Shown piece after piece: positions 1 to 11,590 of a DNA stretch of 64,000 nucleotides. Location: the NCBI GenBank assembly GCA_020284085.1, contig JACEVL010000423.1, positions 395,937 to 459,936 on the forward strand, written 5' to 3'. The notes beneath the pieces are model-generated. The model was not told the DNA's origin. It saw only the letters and a program-made list of their open reading frames with translations, and ran no database searches. How positions within the stretch are numbered: the stretch's first letter is position 1; every line of letters starts with the position of its first letter. The DNA comes from Aporrectodea caliginosa. Lineage: Eukaryota > Annelida > Clitellata > Crassiclitellata > Lumbricidae. Position numbers and translations under genes: made by a program.

Positions 1-640
1 TATATATATTACATATAAAAGCTTTCTCATTGTTTACCTTGTATACAGTTAAACTTGATCGTCAAATGGATATAAATGTGCTCCCGGTTTAGAATGACTC
101 AAAACCAACTTTCGAGTGAATGATATTTTAGAACAATTAATTACTAATTATTTAAAAGATCATTCGTTCTTTCTAATTGACCCACCCTTCAGATAAGTAC
201 TCGTTTTTCAAATAATCGACTCAGCTTTGCATTAGTTTAACACCGTCCTTTTAAATGATTCGCATCATAATTGACTCACATATGAAATGCGGTACCGCGG
301 ACTAACATTTACATTTAATGAATCACCCTTTATTTGGTCGACATACCTTCGATTTTACTCATTTTTAGAAACAACGGAGTCACTATATTAATTAACCTAT
401 ATTTGAATCCTTGAATTAACCGATTAAGGGCATGGCAGACGCTTGGTTTTAGCCTTCGGCTAAAAATTTCGACTATAAAGGCGCAGAGTTGATTTTTACA
501 ACGAATAATGAAACTTATAGAATTTTGCTTCAGGCGAATTAAATTCTGTTAGTCTAAATTAATTTAAACTAAGAATTTCACAAGGAGATCGACATTTCAC
601 TGCCAATCTCTGAAATATGAGTTAAAATAGCAACGGGGGA
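1..640. other. AT-rich non-coding sequence
   Basis: No open frame of note, no recognisable repeat and no RNA gene is seen here. If the exon at 962-1676 is real, this stretch lies in the first intron of that minus-strand gene. Confidence 0.5.
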
Positions 641-644
641 TATG

Positions 645-810
645 CACGGTAACAGAAGGGTTATAGAGCGCTCGGCCTATGACGCGATGATACGGGTTCG
701 AGCTTTCATGTAGGCTAGTAACTCAGGAGGGCACTGTGTAGTGTGTATGGGCCTTGAGCAAGTCCTTCACGCACAATTGCTCACGTTACGCACATGATGC
801 TGAGCGGCTT
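645..810 (+). repeat. degenerate tRNA-derived SINE
   Basis: A box-B-like GGGTTCGAGC at about 685-694 is followed by a central part containing GAGCAAGTCCTTCACGC and CAATTGCTCA. The same block follows the tRNA-like head of the better preserved SINE at 3118-3345, so this is an older copy of that family. Confidence 0.55.
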
Positions 811-961
811 CAATGCTCTTTCGCGTGATTGTGTGTGCACTTCTGACCTTTGAAAGAAGGGCTATAGGCTACTATTATCCTTTCTTATATTATATTATAT
901 AAATGTATAGTTGTATTGTATAAAATGCAGTTGTATTGTATTCCATTGTAGTAAGACTCAC

Positions 962-1676
962 CACTATTGAAGAAATTCGAGTGAAAGTAGTTGTCGAATT
1001 CAGCATCATCATCATTCGTCTCCATCATCCTTTCCACGTCAGCCTCACCAGTTTTTCCTCTCGCTCCTGTCTCTCTTCCAGTGGTCTCGTCTTCCTCCTG
1101 GAATCTTCCTCTTTGCCTACATTCGCCAACGAGACACTTTTCCTCTTCCTTCAACGAATTCTCCTCTCTCGACTTTTTCCCAGCGTTTTCCTGTTGATGA
1201 CGATGGGTCTTACCGAGATGGGGTTGCTCCCCCTTCTCCTCCAATTTCACGGGTAGATTGCGCATCCCCGCTTCCAGCCGCTCCCTCAGGTCTTGCGAGC
1301 AACTCCTGGCACCGAAATCCAGCCAACGCTGAGTCCCAACCGATAGGGAACCACTTCCACTGGACTGAACGCGAGAACCGAAGGTCCTGTCCAAGAAGAA
1401 AGAGGCAGAAGCTGCCATCTTTGAATCGAGAAGTGGTTTCCGCGTTTGCTCCGTTGTAGAGTGTCCATGGTTCAATTCCAGAAGACCGCAGACGTCGCTA
1501 CAGGCAAAACGACGACAGAGTCTCTCGCGACACCACTTGGGACCTTCAGGAGTGACGACGTCCTCTTCGGGGCCACTCCTCACTTCACCTGGCTCGTCAG
1601 GTCTCCTACTGGATAGGATGGAATCGATGGAGAATATGATCTTCCTTTTCTGCTTCGGTGAACTACTTTTGTCCAT
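962..1676 (-). CDS. 5' coding exon with an eh1-like motif, probable homeobox-type transcription factor (partial)
   Basis: The frame opens at an ATG with a favourable context (AAAAG ATG G) and runs 238 codons to a strong splice donor, GTGAGT, just before position 962, leaving phase 1. Residues 15-22 read FSIDSILS, matching the eh1 Groucho-binding pattern that sits near the N-terminus of many homeodomain repressors. The rest is low complexity: charged, rich in Glu, Arg and Lys, with no folded domain I recognise. A homeodomain would have to be in an exon beyond the left edge of the window, so the family assignment is inference from the motif and its N-terminal position. A CCAAT and GC-box region 0.4-0.6 kb upstream fits a real promoter. 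Other eh1-bearing transcription factors are possible, and a chance open frame is not excluded. Confidence 0.5.
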
Positions 1677-2124
1677 CTTTTCCGCTTTAATTCAACCGGA
1701 TAAAATTTCTTGCAACGAAACTCGAGAACGTCAATTTTTTACCTCGAATACGGAATCTTTAAGACTTCTGCTACAGAATAATCAAAATCGTAATGTTCTA
1801 TTCGTTTAGATTAAGAATTCTGTAACGAAACTCAGCATTATACTTGTCAACCTCTTTAAAAATATTTGTTAGAATTGTTCACATTTCGCTGTAAAATTGA
1901 TTATTGACGGAATTCTTGAGATAATCCGCGACGATAGAAAGTGTTCAAGGGCGATGTCTCCAATTTTTCCTCTTCGCTCCAATGTCGATTTCTCTTTCCT
2001 AATAAAACATCAGCTGGTGAACACGAGCATCACTCGGATTATCCTCATTCTGGGCGTGTCTCGGTTTCTGCAGAGCTGATAACGGACTGAGGAGGCTGGG
2101 CATCTGGAAGCGCTTAACACAAAC

Positions 2125-2230
2125 GCTTCTGATTGGCTGGTGCTAATGCCTCGTCGAGTGGGCGCTGCGCTCGGTTGGCTAAAGGGCGGAACGACGAGCT
2201 GTCAATCATTCGTCGCCATGGCACCAAAGA
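2125..2230 (-). promoter_or_regulatory. candidate promoter with CCAAT and GC boxes
   Basis: Read on the minus strand, this GC-rich stretch holds AGCCAATC (2131-2138), TAGCCAACC (2173-2181), a CCGCCC GC box (2184-2189) and a TGATTGAC site of the PBX/TGIF type near 2201-2208. It lies about 0.45 kb upstream of the exon ending at 1676 and in the right orientation. No TATA box is evident. The role is inferred. Confidence 0.4.
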
Positions 2231-2584
2231 CACGCCTCCTGCTGAGCGTTTGTAGTTAATGTCGGCTCCAGTCAAGTGTGGGCTTCTGTTACAGCGCCTG
2301 ATCATGTTCGATTCCTCGATAGCTATTGCGACTTGGTGGTCTATCCTATTCTGAACTGACTCCGCATGAAGACTCTACGCAAGTAATCGTAGTCGCAGTC
2401 TTGAGACTTTTGCAGCACCCTGAGAAAGCAAAATATCGGGAACCAACTCATGCACAGGCGCTTAGTCAAAACAAAAGCGACGGGCAGGTATGGTCAGGTT
2501 CGACTCCAGATTAGCATTCATTTGCATGGCGCCTAAGCGAAGCGTAGAATAGCACACAGTGGAATGCAGTCTTCAATAATGACA

Positions 2585-2715
2585 GGCTTATATAGCGCCT
2601 GTGGGAGAGAGACTCATCAGAGGCGCTCCCGACCTAGCGACTGAAAACAAGGATCGCACTGAATGGTTTTCAAGGGCTTAAGGAACAGAGGTAAAGAAAG
2701 GCCAAGTGTTCATGC
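2585..2715 (-). repeat. LINE/SINE 3' tail copy (GGCGCTATATAA family)
   Basis: On the minus strand it reads GGGAGCGCCTCTG, about 20 bases of spacer, then GGCGCTATATAAG. The same bipartite end occurs at 13.73, 22.14, 26.86 and 36.01 kb, and at 26.86 kb it is the 3' end of an L2/CR1-like LINE with coding sequence. Confidence 0.6.
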
Positions 2716-2764
2716 CATAGTGTGCTATAGGTAACCTATTCCGGAAAGTTGGACCGACCACAGC

Positions 2765-2955
2765 GCACTGTGATTCTCGTTAACGATATAACGATAACGA
2801 AAATGTTCGTTACCGAAAATAAAATGATTTCGTTAACAATAACTTTAACTATAACTAAAAACTATCAATAACTATAACTATAACTATAACGAAAATAACA
2901 ATAACGAAAGTTCATCTTTTGTTTCGTTAATACTAAAAATAGCCCACAGTGCAAT
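2765..2955. mobile_element. AT-rich MITE-like element with CACTGTG termini
   Basis: Inverted CACTGTG (2768) and CACAGTG (about 2945) enclose a stretch built of repeated TAACGATAACG and ACTATAACT motifs. The layout resembles a small hAT-type non-autonomous element, but no convincing target duplication is visible. Confidence 0.35.
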
Positions 2956-3117
2956 ATGGACGATTCGACATAAATCAGAACGAAAAAATACGATATTTTT
3001 ATTACGCAATTTGTCAGCTACTTTGGAAACTCGTGTATTCATGAAGCTGAATGCAAAGGCCGTTGACGTAAAAAGAAACTACTTTGAACAGTTCTCACTG
3101 TTCCTACGGCACAATAC

Positions 3118-3345
3118 GGCGGTGGTGTAGGGGTATGTTCGGTGCCTTGCAGCCGGAGGGTTGCGGGTTCGAATCCACCTCAAGCCGCCGCGTAGGGACC
3201 CTGGGCAAGTCCTTCACTCGCAATTGCTCATGCGCTTCGGCGTGAAACTCCGATTTAGTGTCCGCGCTGTAGTCGGGAGCTCCTCCGAGTAGAAATCTTG
3301 AAGGGACGCTATAACAAGTGCTCATACATACATACATACACACAC
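3118..3345 (+). repeat. tRNA-derived SINE
   Basis: The head folds like a degraded tRNA: a possible acceptor strand GGCGGTG, an A-box-like region, a B box GGTTCGAATCC at about 3168-3178 and a closing GCCGCC. A core with GGGCAAGTCCTTCAC follows, recalling the MIR/L2-type SINE core, then a GGGACGCTATAACAAG tail and CATA/CA microsatellites. The tail resembles the LINE ends in the window, so a LINE of that type may have mobilised it. Confidence 0.7.
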
Positions 3346-3529
3346 ACAATAAATTATACAGCAATTTACAGACAAGAGGTTAAAGACGTTATGTAAAGGT
3401 GAATTAAATGTATCGAAAGGTTGAGGTATTTGATAATTTGAGACTAATATACATTTATCTCTTATTATTGTGTTAGAGATAATATTTTTCTTATTTACAT
3501 GTTACGAAATTATGCTAGTCAATCTAATA

Positions 3530-4700
3530 CACGACAGCTCTTCTATACTCAGACTTATAGGGCGATTACTACACTTAAAAGAGGTGTGTAATTGTTTTGA
3601 ACAGCTCTCACCATTCGCATAATTATACAACTTTAGATCCATCTTAAAATAGATAGATAGATAGATAGATAGATAGATCCACAGTTTAACGGCAGCGTAT
3701 ATAATGACAACATAGGCCGGGGCCGCCGACAAAGATTATATATTTTGCATATTACAGCTCAAAATAGATTTAGGCCTATTTATTTAACCATAGTTTAACG
3801 TCGTCTTATGACATCAAAGGCCGTTGACGACAATACGGAAAATATACAATACAATCAGAACCAGAAACCTATAGCATCCGAACGACACCATTAAAGGTGT
3901 CAAACGGAGCCTTACAATTTCACTATCCTATAATATTCAATATTTTTGCAACATAAAGCAGTTCATCTCATACTGTCTGTGATCATTATGTACTGACAAT
4001 TTTCATTAACTAACAAAGCATACATGTATTATAATTGATTAAGGTATTCCTTTAAACTGTTCATGTATACATTAACCAAGCTCAAAATAGAACCGCTCTT
4101 CTGCTCACTTATAGGGCAATTATTTCACTTAAAAGAGGTGTGTAATTTTTTGGAACACCTATCACCATTCCCATTATTCAACTTCAGGACCCTTATGCAG
4201 AACCTTATATTATTATAACCACAGTTTAACGTCGTCTTATGACATCAAAGGCCGTTGACGACAATGCAGAAAATATACAATACAATCATAACCAGAAACT
4301 TATAGCATCCGAACGACACCATTAAAGGTTTCAGACGGAGCTTTACAATTTCACTAATATTCAATATTTTTGCAACATAAAGTAGTTCATGACTGTTCAT
4401 CTCATTCTATCTATGATTATTATGTACTGACAAATTTCATTAACTAACAAAACATACATGTATTATAATTGATTAAGGTATTCTTTTAAACTGTTCATGT
4501 ATCTTACAAAAACACTATAATAAAAATGTTCATTAACCAAAGAAGTATACATGTATTATAATTGTTTAAAGTAGGCCTATTCTTTTAAACTGTTCATGTA
4601 TATCTAACAGCTCAGCTGTAATGCAGAACCGCTCTTCTACTCTCACTTATAAGGCGATAATTACACTTAAAAGAGGTGTGGAATGATTCTTAATATATCT
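3530..4700. repeat. three degenerate tandem copies of a 0.4-0.55 kb unit
   Basis: The block CACTTAAAAGAGGTGTG recurs near 3568, 4127 and 4664. CAGTTTAACG or TAGTTTAACG followed by a TCGTCTTATGACATCA block recurs at about 3790 and 4215. The copies differ by indels and substitutions and contain no open frame. A short GATA run lies at 3654-3677. Confidence 0.65.
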
Positions 4701-4992
4701 CACCTTTGCTATAGGACATAGTATACAGTTACCTGTGTCTAATGAAACGAGTAAATTGATCGTCAGCCTCTAAATCATTGGTGGCTACTGCAGAGCCAGA
4801 GGATGGGGTTTCTCGTTTCCATGGGCATCAGGACCAGTGGATGCAATTCACGAGTTCTGTCTGACCCGTTTCTGTTAATTATACTAGTAATATATAATTT
4901 AAATGACTTGCGAACTCAGCGGTAGTGAGTACACTGACTGCCATTTGAGAAGATCATAATTATGTTCTTCTTGTTCTTCCAGTTCTTCTACC

Positions 4993-5250
4993 CTTTCCTC
5001 TGCCTCTGCCTCTGCCTCTGCCTCTGCCTCTGCCTCTGCCTCTGCCTCTGCCTCTGCCTCTGCCTCTGCCTCTGCCTCTGCCTCTGCCTCTGCCTCTGCC
5101 TCTGCCTCTGCCTCTGCCTCTGCCTCTGCCTATGCCTCTGCATGCCTCTGCCTCTGCCTCTGCATCTCCCTCTGCCTCTGCCTCTGCCTCTGCCTCTGCA
5201 TCTCCCTCTGCCTCTCCCTCTGCCTCTCCCTCTGCCTCTGCCTCTTCCTA
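4993..5250. repeat. (CTGCCT)n hexamer microsatellite
   Basis: About 250 bases of near-perfect hexamer repeat with scattered CTGCAT and CTCCCT variants in its second half. It stays open in several frames only because the unit is a multiple of three. Confidence 0.95.
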
Positions 5251-5254
5251 TATA

Positions 5255-6050
5255 TATATACGCAAAGTGCAACAGTTACTGTCACGGAGTTGTAAATCTT
5301 TTTCATACTATTACACTACCGGATAAATATCCAAAAATTGTCAACAGAAGCAAACATCCATATTGATTTCTTGTTGGTAAAATCAATGCAGACATGTTCC
5401 CTGCTATCGAAGATGTCAATTCAAAAACCGAGAGTTTTCAATTTATTCCACAGATGGCAGAATCCCATTCGTAACGGTGTTGTAACCAATATTTGAAGAC
5501 AGAGGGTTTTATTTATTTTTAATTATTTAGTTCGTTAATAAGTTAATAAAACCATATAGAGCAATGGATATATGTAAGTTAATGAACTAAAAATTATAAA
5601 ACATCAGTTCAGCGTTTCAGCTGTTACCCTAACTTAGCCTAACGTTGAATTGACTCACCATTAGAAAGGACAATGCAATTTTGGGTTAAAATTGGACTTT
5701 ATAATTTTTTTTCTCATACTAATCATCTAAATAATATAATAGAAATAGATATAATTTTTTATAACTAACTCATGCTCTACAATGTATTTAAAAATCATAA
5801 ATTATAATTTTACACTTTGCGTAAGCCGTCCAAAGGAGAAGACGGAAATTTATCTAATTTGCTACCAGTTGTGAAATATACCCATATATAGATAAACTCC
5901 GGCACTGTTCGTACTCTGATTATGCCAGAGAAAGGAGGAGGGCGACGCTAATGATCACTGTTATCACACAGCGTCGTTAAACATAAACCACATAAGAGAA
6001 GAGATACGTCCATTCATCCTAGAGACAACCATGGGTATGGAATATTAGCG
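5255..6050. other. AT-rich non-coding stretch
   Basis: No gene, repeat or RNA is recognised. A short TATATATATA run follows the hexamer array near 5251. Confidence 0.5.
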
Positions 6051-6054
6051 ACTT

Positions 6055-6600
6055 CACGTTTCTTAGCCTCGGCATATGAGTCCGGTGGTCAGCTCTCTCC
6101 CTTGCCTCCTGAACTTTAAATTGAAAGTGTACGGTCAGTATATTCATTTCTGCTGAGTTGGTTAGGGAGCAAATGGAGCCGAAATCTCGATATAAATTTC
6201 TCCCTGAGAGTTCAGCACGCTAACTTAGTAACTATACTAGACAATCAGCCTCCTTGCCAAAATAAGTTACTCTATCTTTTACTAACACTACGCGTTTGTT
6301 CAGACTATGTACCCCACTCTTCCCATACGTTGTCCCTATACATTGTCCCCATAAATTTCCCCATACATTCCACACCTGCCCATGCATTTATCCTTGTATT
6401 AATACCACCGGCTCAGAAAATCTCCTAATCCCATGCACTGACTGAAGATACATATACTTCCCCACACATTTTACTCATATGGGTCTTTCTTTACATCGCA
6501 GCCTACCAAAAATAAGACATTAGTAAGTTTTATACGATGCAAGTATATATACGTGAAGACAGGTACATTGCAGCAGACTTGTCTGACTCTGGATTGTATA
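6055..6600 (-). repeat. degenerate tRNA-type SINE and flank, paralogous to 14500-14840
   Basis: The stretch has the SINE 3' part (CTCGGCATATGAG) and the TGTACGGTCAGT and TGAGTTGGTTAGG blocks, followed by flank shared with the copy at 14.5 kb (GAAGATACAT, then a CACACATTTT block). The shared flank means the SINE was carried along by the segmental duplication that produced the two macro-domain 3' exons. Confidence 0.6.
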
Positions 6601-6616
6601 ATATATATGCAGGGCA

Positions 6617-9600
6617 TCAGAAAGCATGTTGCCCGATGCAACGTATCAGTTGTCTTATAGAGGGCTGATCGTTGGTGACAAGCTGGATGTAGCTAAGATG
6701 ATGCGGATTAGGTTGATGCTGAGCAGCTGCAGAAGGGTTGCCATTGGCAACAGTTGATGCGAACATCTCGACAGCATCCAGGAAGCTATCGACGACCAGC
6801 TGAGCTGCGTAGAAACCTGCGATTCAAAGGCACAACGCAATCGAATTATAGGCCTATGTGACTATATATGTCCCGTCAGCATGCTTAACAGGAATCCACG
6901 ACTATTTACTACTCTATCCAATGTAATGTACTGTGATTCTATGTAGCACAATTTTGTTATTTTTAATTGTAATTAGTAATTACAGGACGCCTTAAAAACA
7001 TTCCGATGCGCTCTCAGAGGCACTATAAGATGTTATCCGTCTCGCGATGTATAACTGATTACATCAGCCTGTTTGTTACAACTTGAGGTAATGCATTGTG
7101 AACATAGAACGCATCTTGTTAAGACAGTTAAGCTCATCTATATCAGCAAGCATGCATACTCAAAGTGTTTAGGGAACTTTCGTAAGACATGAATGCCTAC
7201 AATTATTGCACAACCTTAAAACAATTGCCTTATACCAAACATTTCAATATAATTAATAAAATGTAGGTAAGTTGGTAATGCATTTAGTATAATAAACAAA
7301 CACATTGATAATTTATTTGTTAAAAAAATACATTATACCCGTATACCAACTTACCTACATCTGCGTAAAATGAATTAGCCAACTTATCTCTTTTTCTGCC
7401 TTAGCGTAATATAACAACTTAATATACATGTACATTGTACACCTTGTTCTCTCTGTATACCTGTTGCTGACCTTACCGCATACCAACAGGTTGTGTTGTT
7501 ATATGTTTACTTACTATAGGCAACTGGAGGCAGACAGATAGATTTCAACCTTAGTACGTCGTTTGTATAGCTAAGGCAGTTGGCGAAGACCTTTATGAGA
7601 GCCTCCGTCGACCTGTGATCTTGGGGACGCACGACATGTATAATGGCCTTCGCTCCTCTCAGGACTCCTGCGCTTGTATGTATCACACATCCAGTGGGCA
7701 GGGAAGACAGTCGGCGCTTAAGACTGAGCAGTTCCTTCGTGACTTTAGGTCCAGCGGCTCTCATAATCTGCTGGGCCAATGCTCCATCGACGTCCAGTTG
7801 GTTGTTTATGCAACTGACCACAACGTCCGTGCTACTCATTTTGGTCATTTCGCCATGCTTGACGTTAATCGTCAGTGAGTTTGAAATGGAAAGCAGCAAT
7901 GAGTCGTGCTTCTGATTAAGAAACGTGAAGACGGATTTTCTAGTGTTGATAGTAGGCCTATTTGTCGTCTGGCTCGAATGATCTTGTTCTGAAAATGCCC
8001 AAAATATTTCATTTTATAGTTTTATATTTGTTTAGTTATTCTTTCATGTAGAAGCAAATATAAGACCGCTTTATTATGCGACAGTTCAATACTTGGTCGA
8101 ATATAATTAATTCTACAATTGTGACATTAGATATCTCTGATCACTTACATGTACCAATACTGGTTAGGTTTTATTTTATGTCCTTGAAACTTAGGCCCGC
8201 AACGCCTTATGTCTCTTATAGGTTAATAACTGAAGAGAGGATTGACAATTTTGGGGAATCTCTCTCTCTCTCGCTTAAATTTGTCTTCAGTTAGTGAAGC
8301 ATGTTTTAATGGAGAAACTAATCAGGCATACGATCCATTCTTAGCCCAATACAAAAATTCTTACGATTAGGCCTTCCCTAAGATATGCACTAAAAGTAAG
8401 AATGGGTCTTCTTTTAACCAGCCCTGGATGACCAAAAGCCAACTTAAATCTAGTAGAAACAATCAGCAACTCTATTTAAAACACGTAAAAAATCCAGCAC
8501 TGAGCAATAAAAATAAATTGACAGTATATCGAAATAAATTTAAAACCATTAGAATTAAAGCCGAGCGCAATTATTATGCTACCAAATTTTGCCAGTATAG
8601 GTCTACAGTAGCGATTTAAAACAGACTTGGAGACTAATTAAATCCTTAGTTAAAATGGGGAGTCAGGGACCCATTATAATTGAGGGTTGGTTATTGACGG
8701 AACCAGGACTGAAAATCCCGAAGTTATGGCTAACAAATTCGATGATTACTTTGCTAATACTGCTAAATCTCTCGCTGACAAAATACCAGATTCTTCAAAC
8801 TCCTTTACCACTTTTTTGAAACCTCCACTTCTGCAATCTTTTGGGATTAATTTAACCTCCTCTGAGGAGATTTTAAATTTGGGCCATCAAATTCAAAGGG
8901 GTGGATTATATCGACCAATGCATAGCTAGTAGGTATCTATCCAGTGTATAGCTCAGCCACTATAGCAGATATTATAAACTGCTCTTTCACCTATGGTACA
9001 TTTCCTCAAGCTTTAAAAACCGCTAAAATTGTGCCAATCTTCAAAGGAGTGCGAGGGATGACTTTACAAATTATAGGCCTATTTCGGTCCTCCCTTACCT
9101 TTCTAAATTCTTTTTATCGCTTACACTTGATTGGTTTTGTGCCATACTTAGCCCAAAAAGTGCAATCTGATTTGTAATCTAATTGTCTATGGTTGGTTGG
9201 CTACAAATAAACGATTGATTGATTGAGATCAAGATTTAAAGTTACAGAATATCAAACTCATTATACGAGAATCACTATCGTTATCCTGAATGAAAATTCG
9301 AGCTTAAATGTTCATAAAAAATGAGGAAACGTTTTAGAAACCAGATTTCTTCATAATCACCTTTCAGTTGTCCAATCATATTGTGTTCGTTTTTCTCTTC
9401 ACACTCTGTTTCTATGAAGAAGAGGGAAAGTGGCTTCAGTTGCCGATCAGTTAGAGACTGGATTTCTGCTTGCAGCTCATTCACTCTTGCAGATAAATCA
9501 CCAACAGACAGACAGATGTCGCAGGCAGACCCTTTAGTCATTATCTTCTTACAGGAGGAATTGTAGCTTTCCAATCTCATCAGCTGTGCATCAATGTCAT

Positions 9601-10513
9601 CTGTTTCCATATGAATTTCTTTCATTATGCTCTGCTTTATCAAAATCAGCTCTTCTAGAAGTGAATTTGCGTGTTTTTCTGCCATCTGTTTTATGATATC
9701 TTTTCTTCTATTTATATCACTCTGGAGGCTTTCTGATTTCTTGTGAAGATCTTGCTTCGCCTCGGTGACTTCTGATTTCTTCATCTCAGCTTGACTAATA
9801 TAGGTCTTCACTTTCTCAATATTACTTGCAATTTCCTTGCGAAAGTCATCAACAGCTTTGTTGACATGAATCCCTTTGTGACCTTTGAGCACATGGTTTT
9901 CAAAGAAACAAATGGAACACGCAACTGTTTTGCATGCATAACAGTAAAGCTTTAGATCTTCTTGTCTATGTAATTCACAAACACTCGTTGCCAGACTTTG
10001 TATTAAGTCTTCATCAGTTGGTGTTTGTCCAGTTATTGATAGTAGTTTATGATTCTTTGTCAACTTTAGTTTTCTATGGTGTCTGCAACATTCTTCGCAC
10101 AACTTCTGTTTGCAGTCAGTACAGTACATATCAGCTCTTGGAACTTTCTTAGACCTATTTGCAGATTCCTCTGGATTATCCTCCAAACATGCATCGCATG
10201 CAGTCAATGCCGCCGCAGATTGGTCTGAAATTTTAGTTACTCGAATCAAATCTTCAACGAAATAGTTACGTTGCAGTCCATCAAACCCTTCGGAAGGAAT
10301 CTTAAACTGCTGTCGACAGATCGGACAAGGCATTTCATCTCCTGGTCCTTTGCTTGCCTTTAGTCCAGTCTCCTGGATACAGTTCACGCAGAATGTATGG
10401 CCACATGGAAGCAGTTTCGGACACTTGAAGATTTCCATACAGATGCAACAATTGGTTGAATCTTCGAGTTCCTGATTCTGTTCTGCGTTGATGTCTGAAT
10501 CCTTGGCAGCCAT
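6617..10513 (-). CDS. predicted RING/B-box/coiled-coil (TRIM) protein with a C-terminal macro domain
   Basis: Three exons are predicted: 10513-9361, 7988-7515 and 6816-6617. They join in phase (1153+474+200 bases) to give 608 residues. Exon 1 encodes a C3HC4 RING (C22, C25, C37, H39, C42, C45, C63, C66), two B-boxes (about 104-150 and 178-220) and a coiled coil (about 225-365), the layout of a TRIM E3 ubiquitin ligase. A donor, AAAG|GTGATT, precedes 27 further open codons. Exons 2 and 3 encode a macro domain related to the one at 14844-17775, with donor GTAAGT and acceptors TTTTCAG and TCGCAG. The ADP-ribose loops are degenerate: SCIN replaces NAAN and DVDG replaces GGG. A ubiquitin ligase with an altered ADP-ribose-type reader is the inferred role. 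The exon 1-2 join is the weak point; the alternative is a TRIM gene beside a 5'-truncated macro pseudogene. A LINE lies in intron 1. Confidence 0.55.
8060..9225 (+). mobile_element. decayed L2/CR1-like LINE
   Basis: Consecutive frames carry remnants of one ORF: an endonuclease end (TLDISDHLHVP), a linker with a KFDDYFANTAKSL-type segment, and the start of reverse transcriptase (FPQALKTAKIVPIFKG). The frame then shifts and the RT core is missing. The 3' end is CAAATAAACGATTGATTGATTG, a typical tail of this LINE class. It lies antisense in the predicted first intron of the TRIM-macro gene. Confidence 0.75.
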
Positions 10514-10690
10514 TTTAGATATACGATTTACCGCTTACCCTTTTCGCCTCTTGCCTCTGGCCTATCTCTAAAAATAGATGGGTTTATCCCCTTCAGTTGC
10601 AGATCCACAAATAATAGTCAAACAGTGGTACAAGGATGTGTAGCAATGTGATAATATCTGACCCATTTTGTGTAGTATGAGATGGTTTAG
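10514..10690 (-). other. region upstream of the TRIM exon
   Basis: Read on the minus strand there is an A/T-rich CTATTTTTAG near 10567-10576, about 55 bases upstream of the ATG, which could act as a TATA-like element. Nothing else in it is recognised. Confidence 0.2.
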
Positions 10691-10719
10691 TTGTGTTATC
10701 TAGTTTTTATATTGATCTA

Positions 10720-10987
10720 TGCCAAGCTGTTTCAGCAGATAGCCAGGATAAAACGCAGAGGCCTTATAGGCCCTGAGGCTCCCACCGCTGCGGAGCTGGC
10801 GGATTCAGCTGATGGCCGACTATTCGCTGCTATTAACGCAAATGAAAGCCATGTTCTGCGTGGACTCTTTCCCCTAAGCCGCCCCGACCTCCGCTATGAG
10901 CTAAGACCGAGGCCACACGGTTTCCTCCTCCCAACCAAGGACGATCGCAATTTCAATTCTCGTGTATTATTTAAAAACGTCTACTAA
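10720..10987 (+). pseudogene. C-terminal fragment of a retroelement ORF
   Basis: The open frame ends with LRPRPHGFLLP and NFNSRVLFKNVY. This arrangement (a basic R-x-R-x-H segment, a short spacer, then NF-x-x-R-x-L-x-K-x-x-Y and stop) I recall from many repeat-derived proteins in marine invertebrates, where it follows reverse transcriptase. No upstream domain is present, so this is a fragment. The class is uncertain. Confidence 0.4.
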
Positions 10988-11179
10988 ATACATATATTCT
11001 CCAGTATATACCTTATTGGTTACCTCGTTAGTTGCCCCAACTAACATTGCCCCTAGCGTAATACTTCTTTAGTAACTAACTGTTAGAGCAAAGATAATAT
11101 TTGCTATCTCAACCCATTTAATAACTTACTGTCAGAGCTGAGACAATTTTTCCTGGCTGTTACCTGTTACATTGTTACA

Positions 11180-11590
11180 AGTTGCAACCTGTCAGCTTGA
11201 TGTTGAGAATAAACGAAATAGCTGTTCCACCTCTTTGGAACAAACTTCCGCCAGCACTACGACAAATATCTGACCCATCCTACGAAGTCACCAAAACTCC
11301 ACCTGTCGCTATCTCTCCACAGGTCTTTCACTCGAAACTGAAAACTCTGCTTTTGGCAAATCCTATCCTGAATCCAACACTTCTCCCTGCCTACCTCGCC
11401 GTCTGAACACCAAACACCATCCATCTTAGCCGCCTGCCTGTCTGCCTGCCTGACTCTCTGGATTTTGACCCCCTGCCTATCGATTTTGTTTTGATTGAGC
11501 GCCTGTGAATAAGCTGGTTCCCGCGACTTCGCTTTTGTGGGCGCTGTAGAAGTTACGAGTTTACGATTACGATTACGAATAAACGAAATT
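11180..11590 (+). pseudogene. 3' end of an L2/CR1-like LINE
   Basis: The frame reads IAVPPLWNKLPPALRQI and ends with FHSKLKTLLL, the conserved C-terminus of this LINE class (P-x-LWN-x-LP, later F-x-x-x-LK-x-x-L). A 3' UTR with a TGTGGGCGCTGTAGAA block and a TACGATTACGATTACGAA tail follows. A homologous end lies at 48.4-48.8 kb. Confidence 0.75.

Noticed and set aside
3118..3190. Functional tRNA gene
   Set aside because: The A and B boxes are good but the anticodon arm does not fold properly, and a SINE body and tail follow.
4962..5366. Cys-Leu, Arg-Gly or Ser-Ala repeat proteins
   Set aside because: All arise from the (CTGCCT)n microsatellite being open in several frames.
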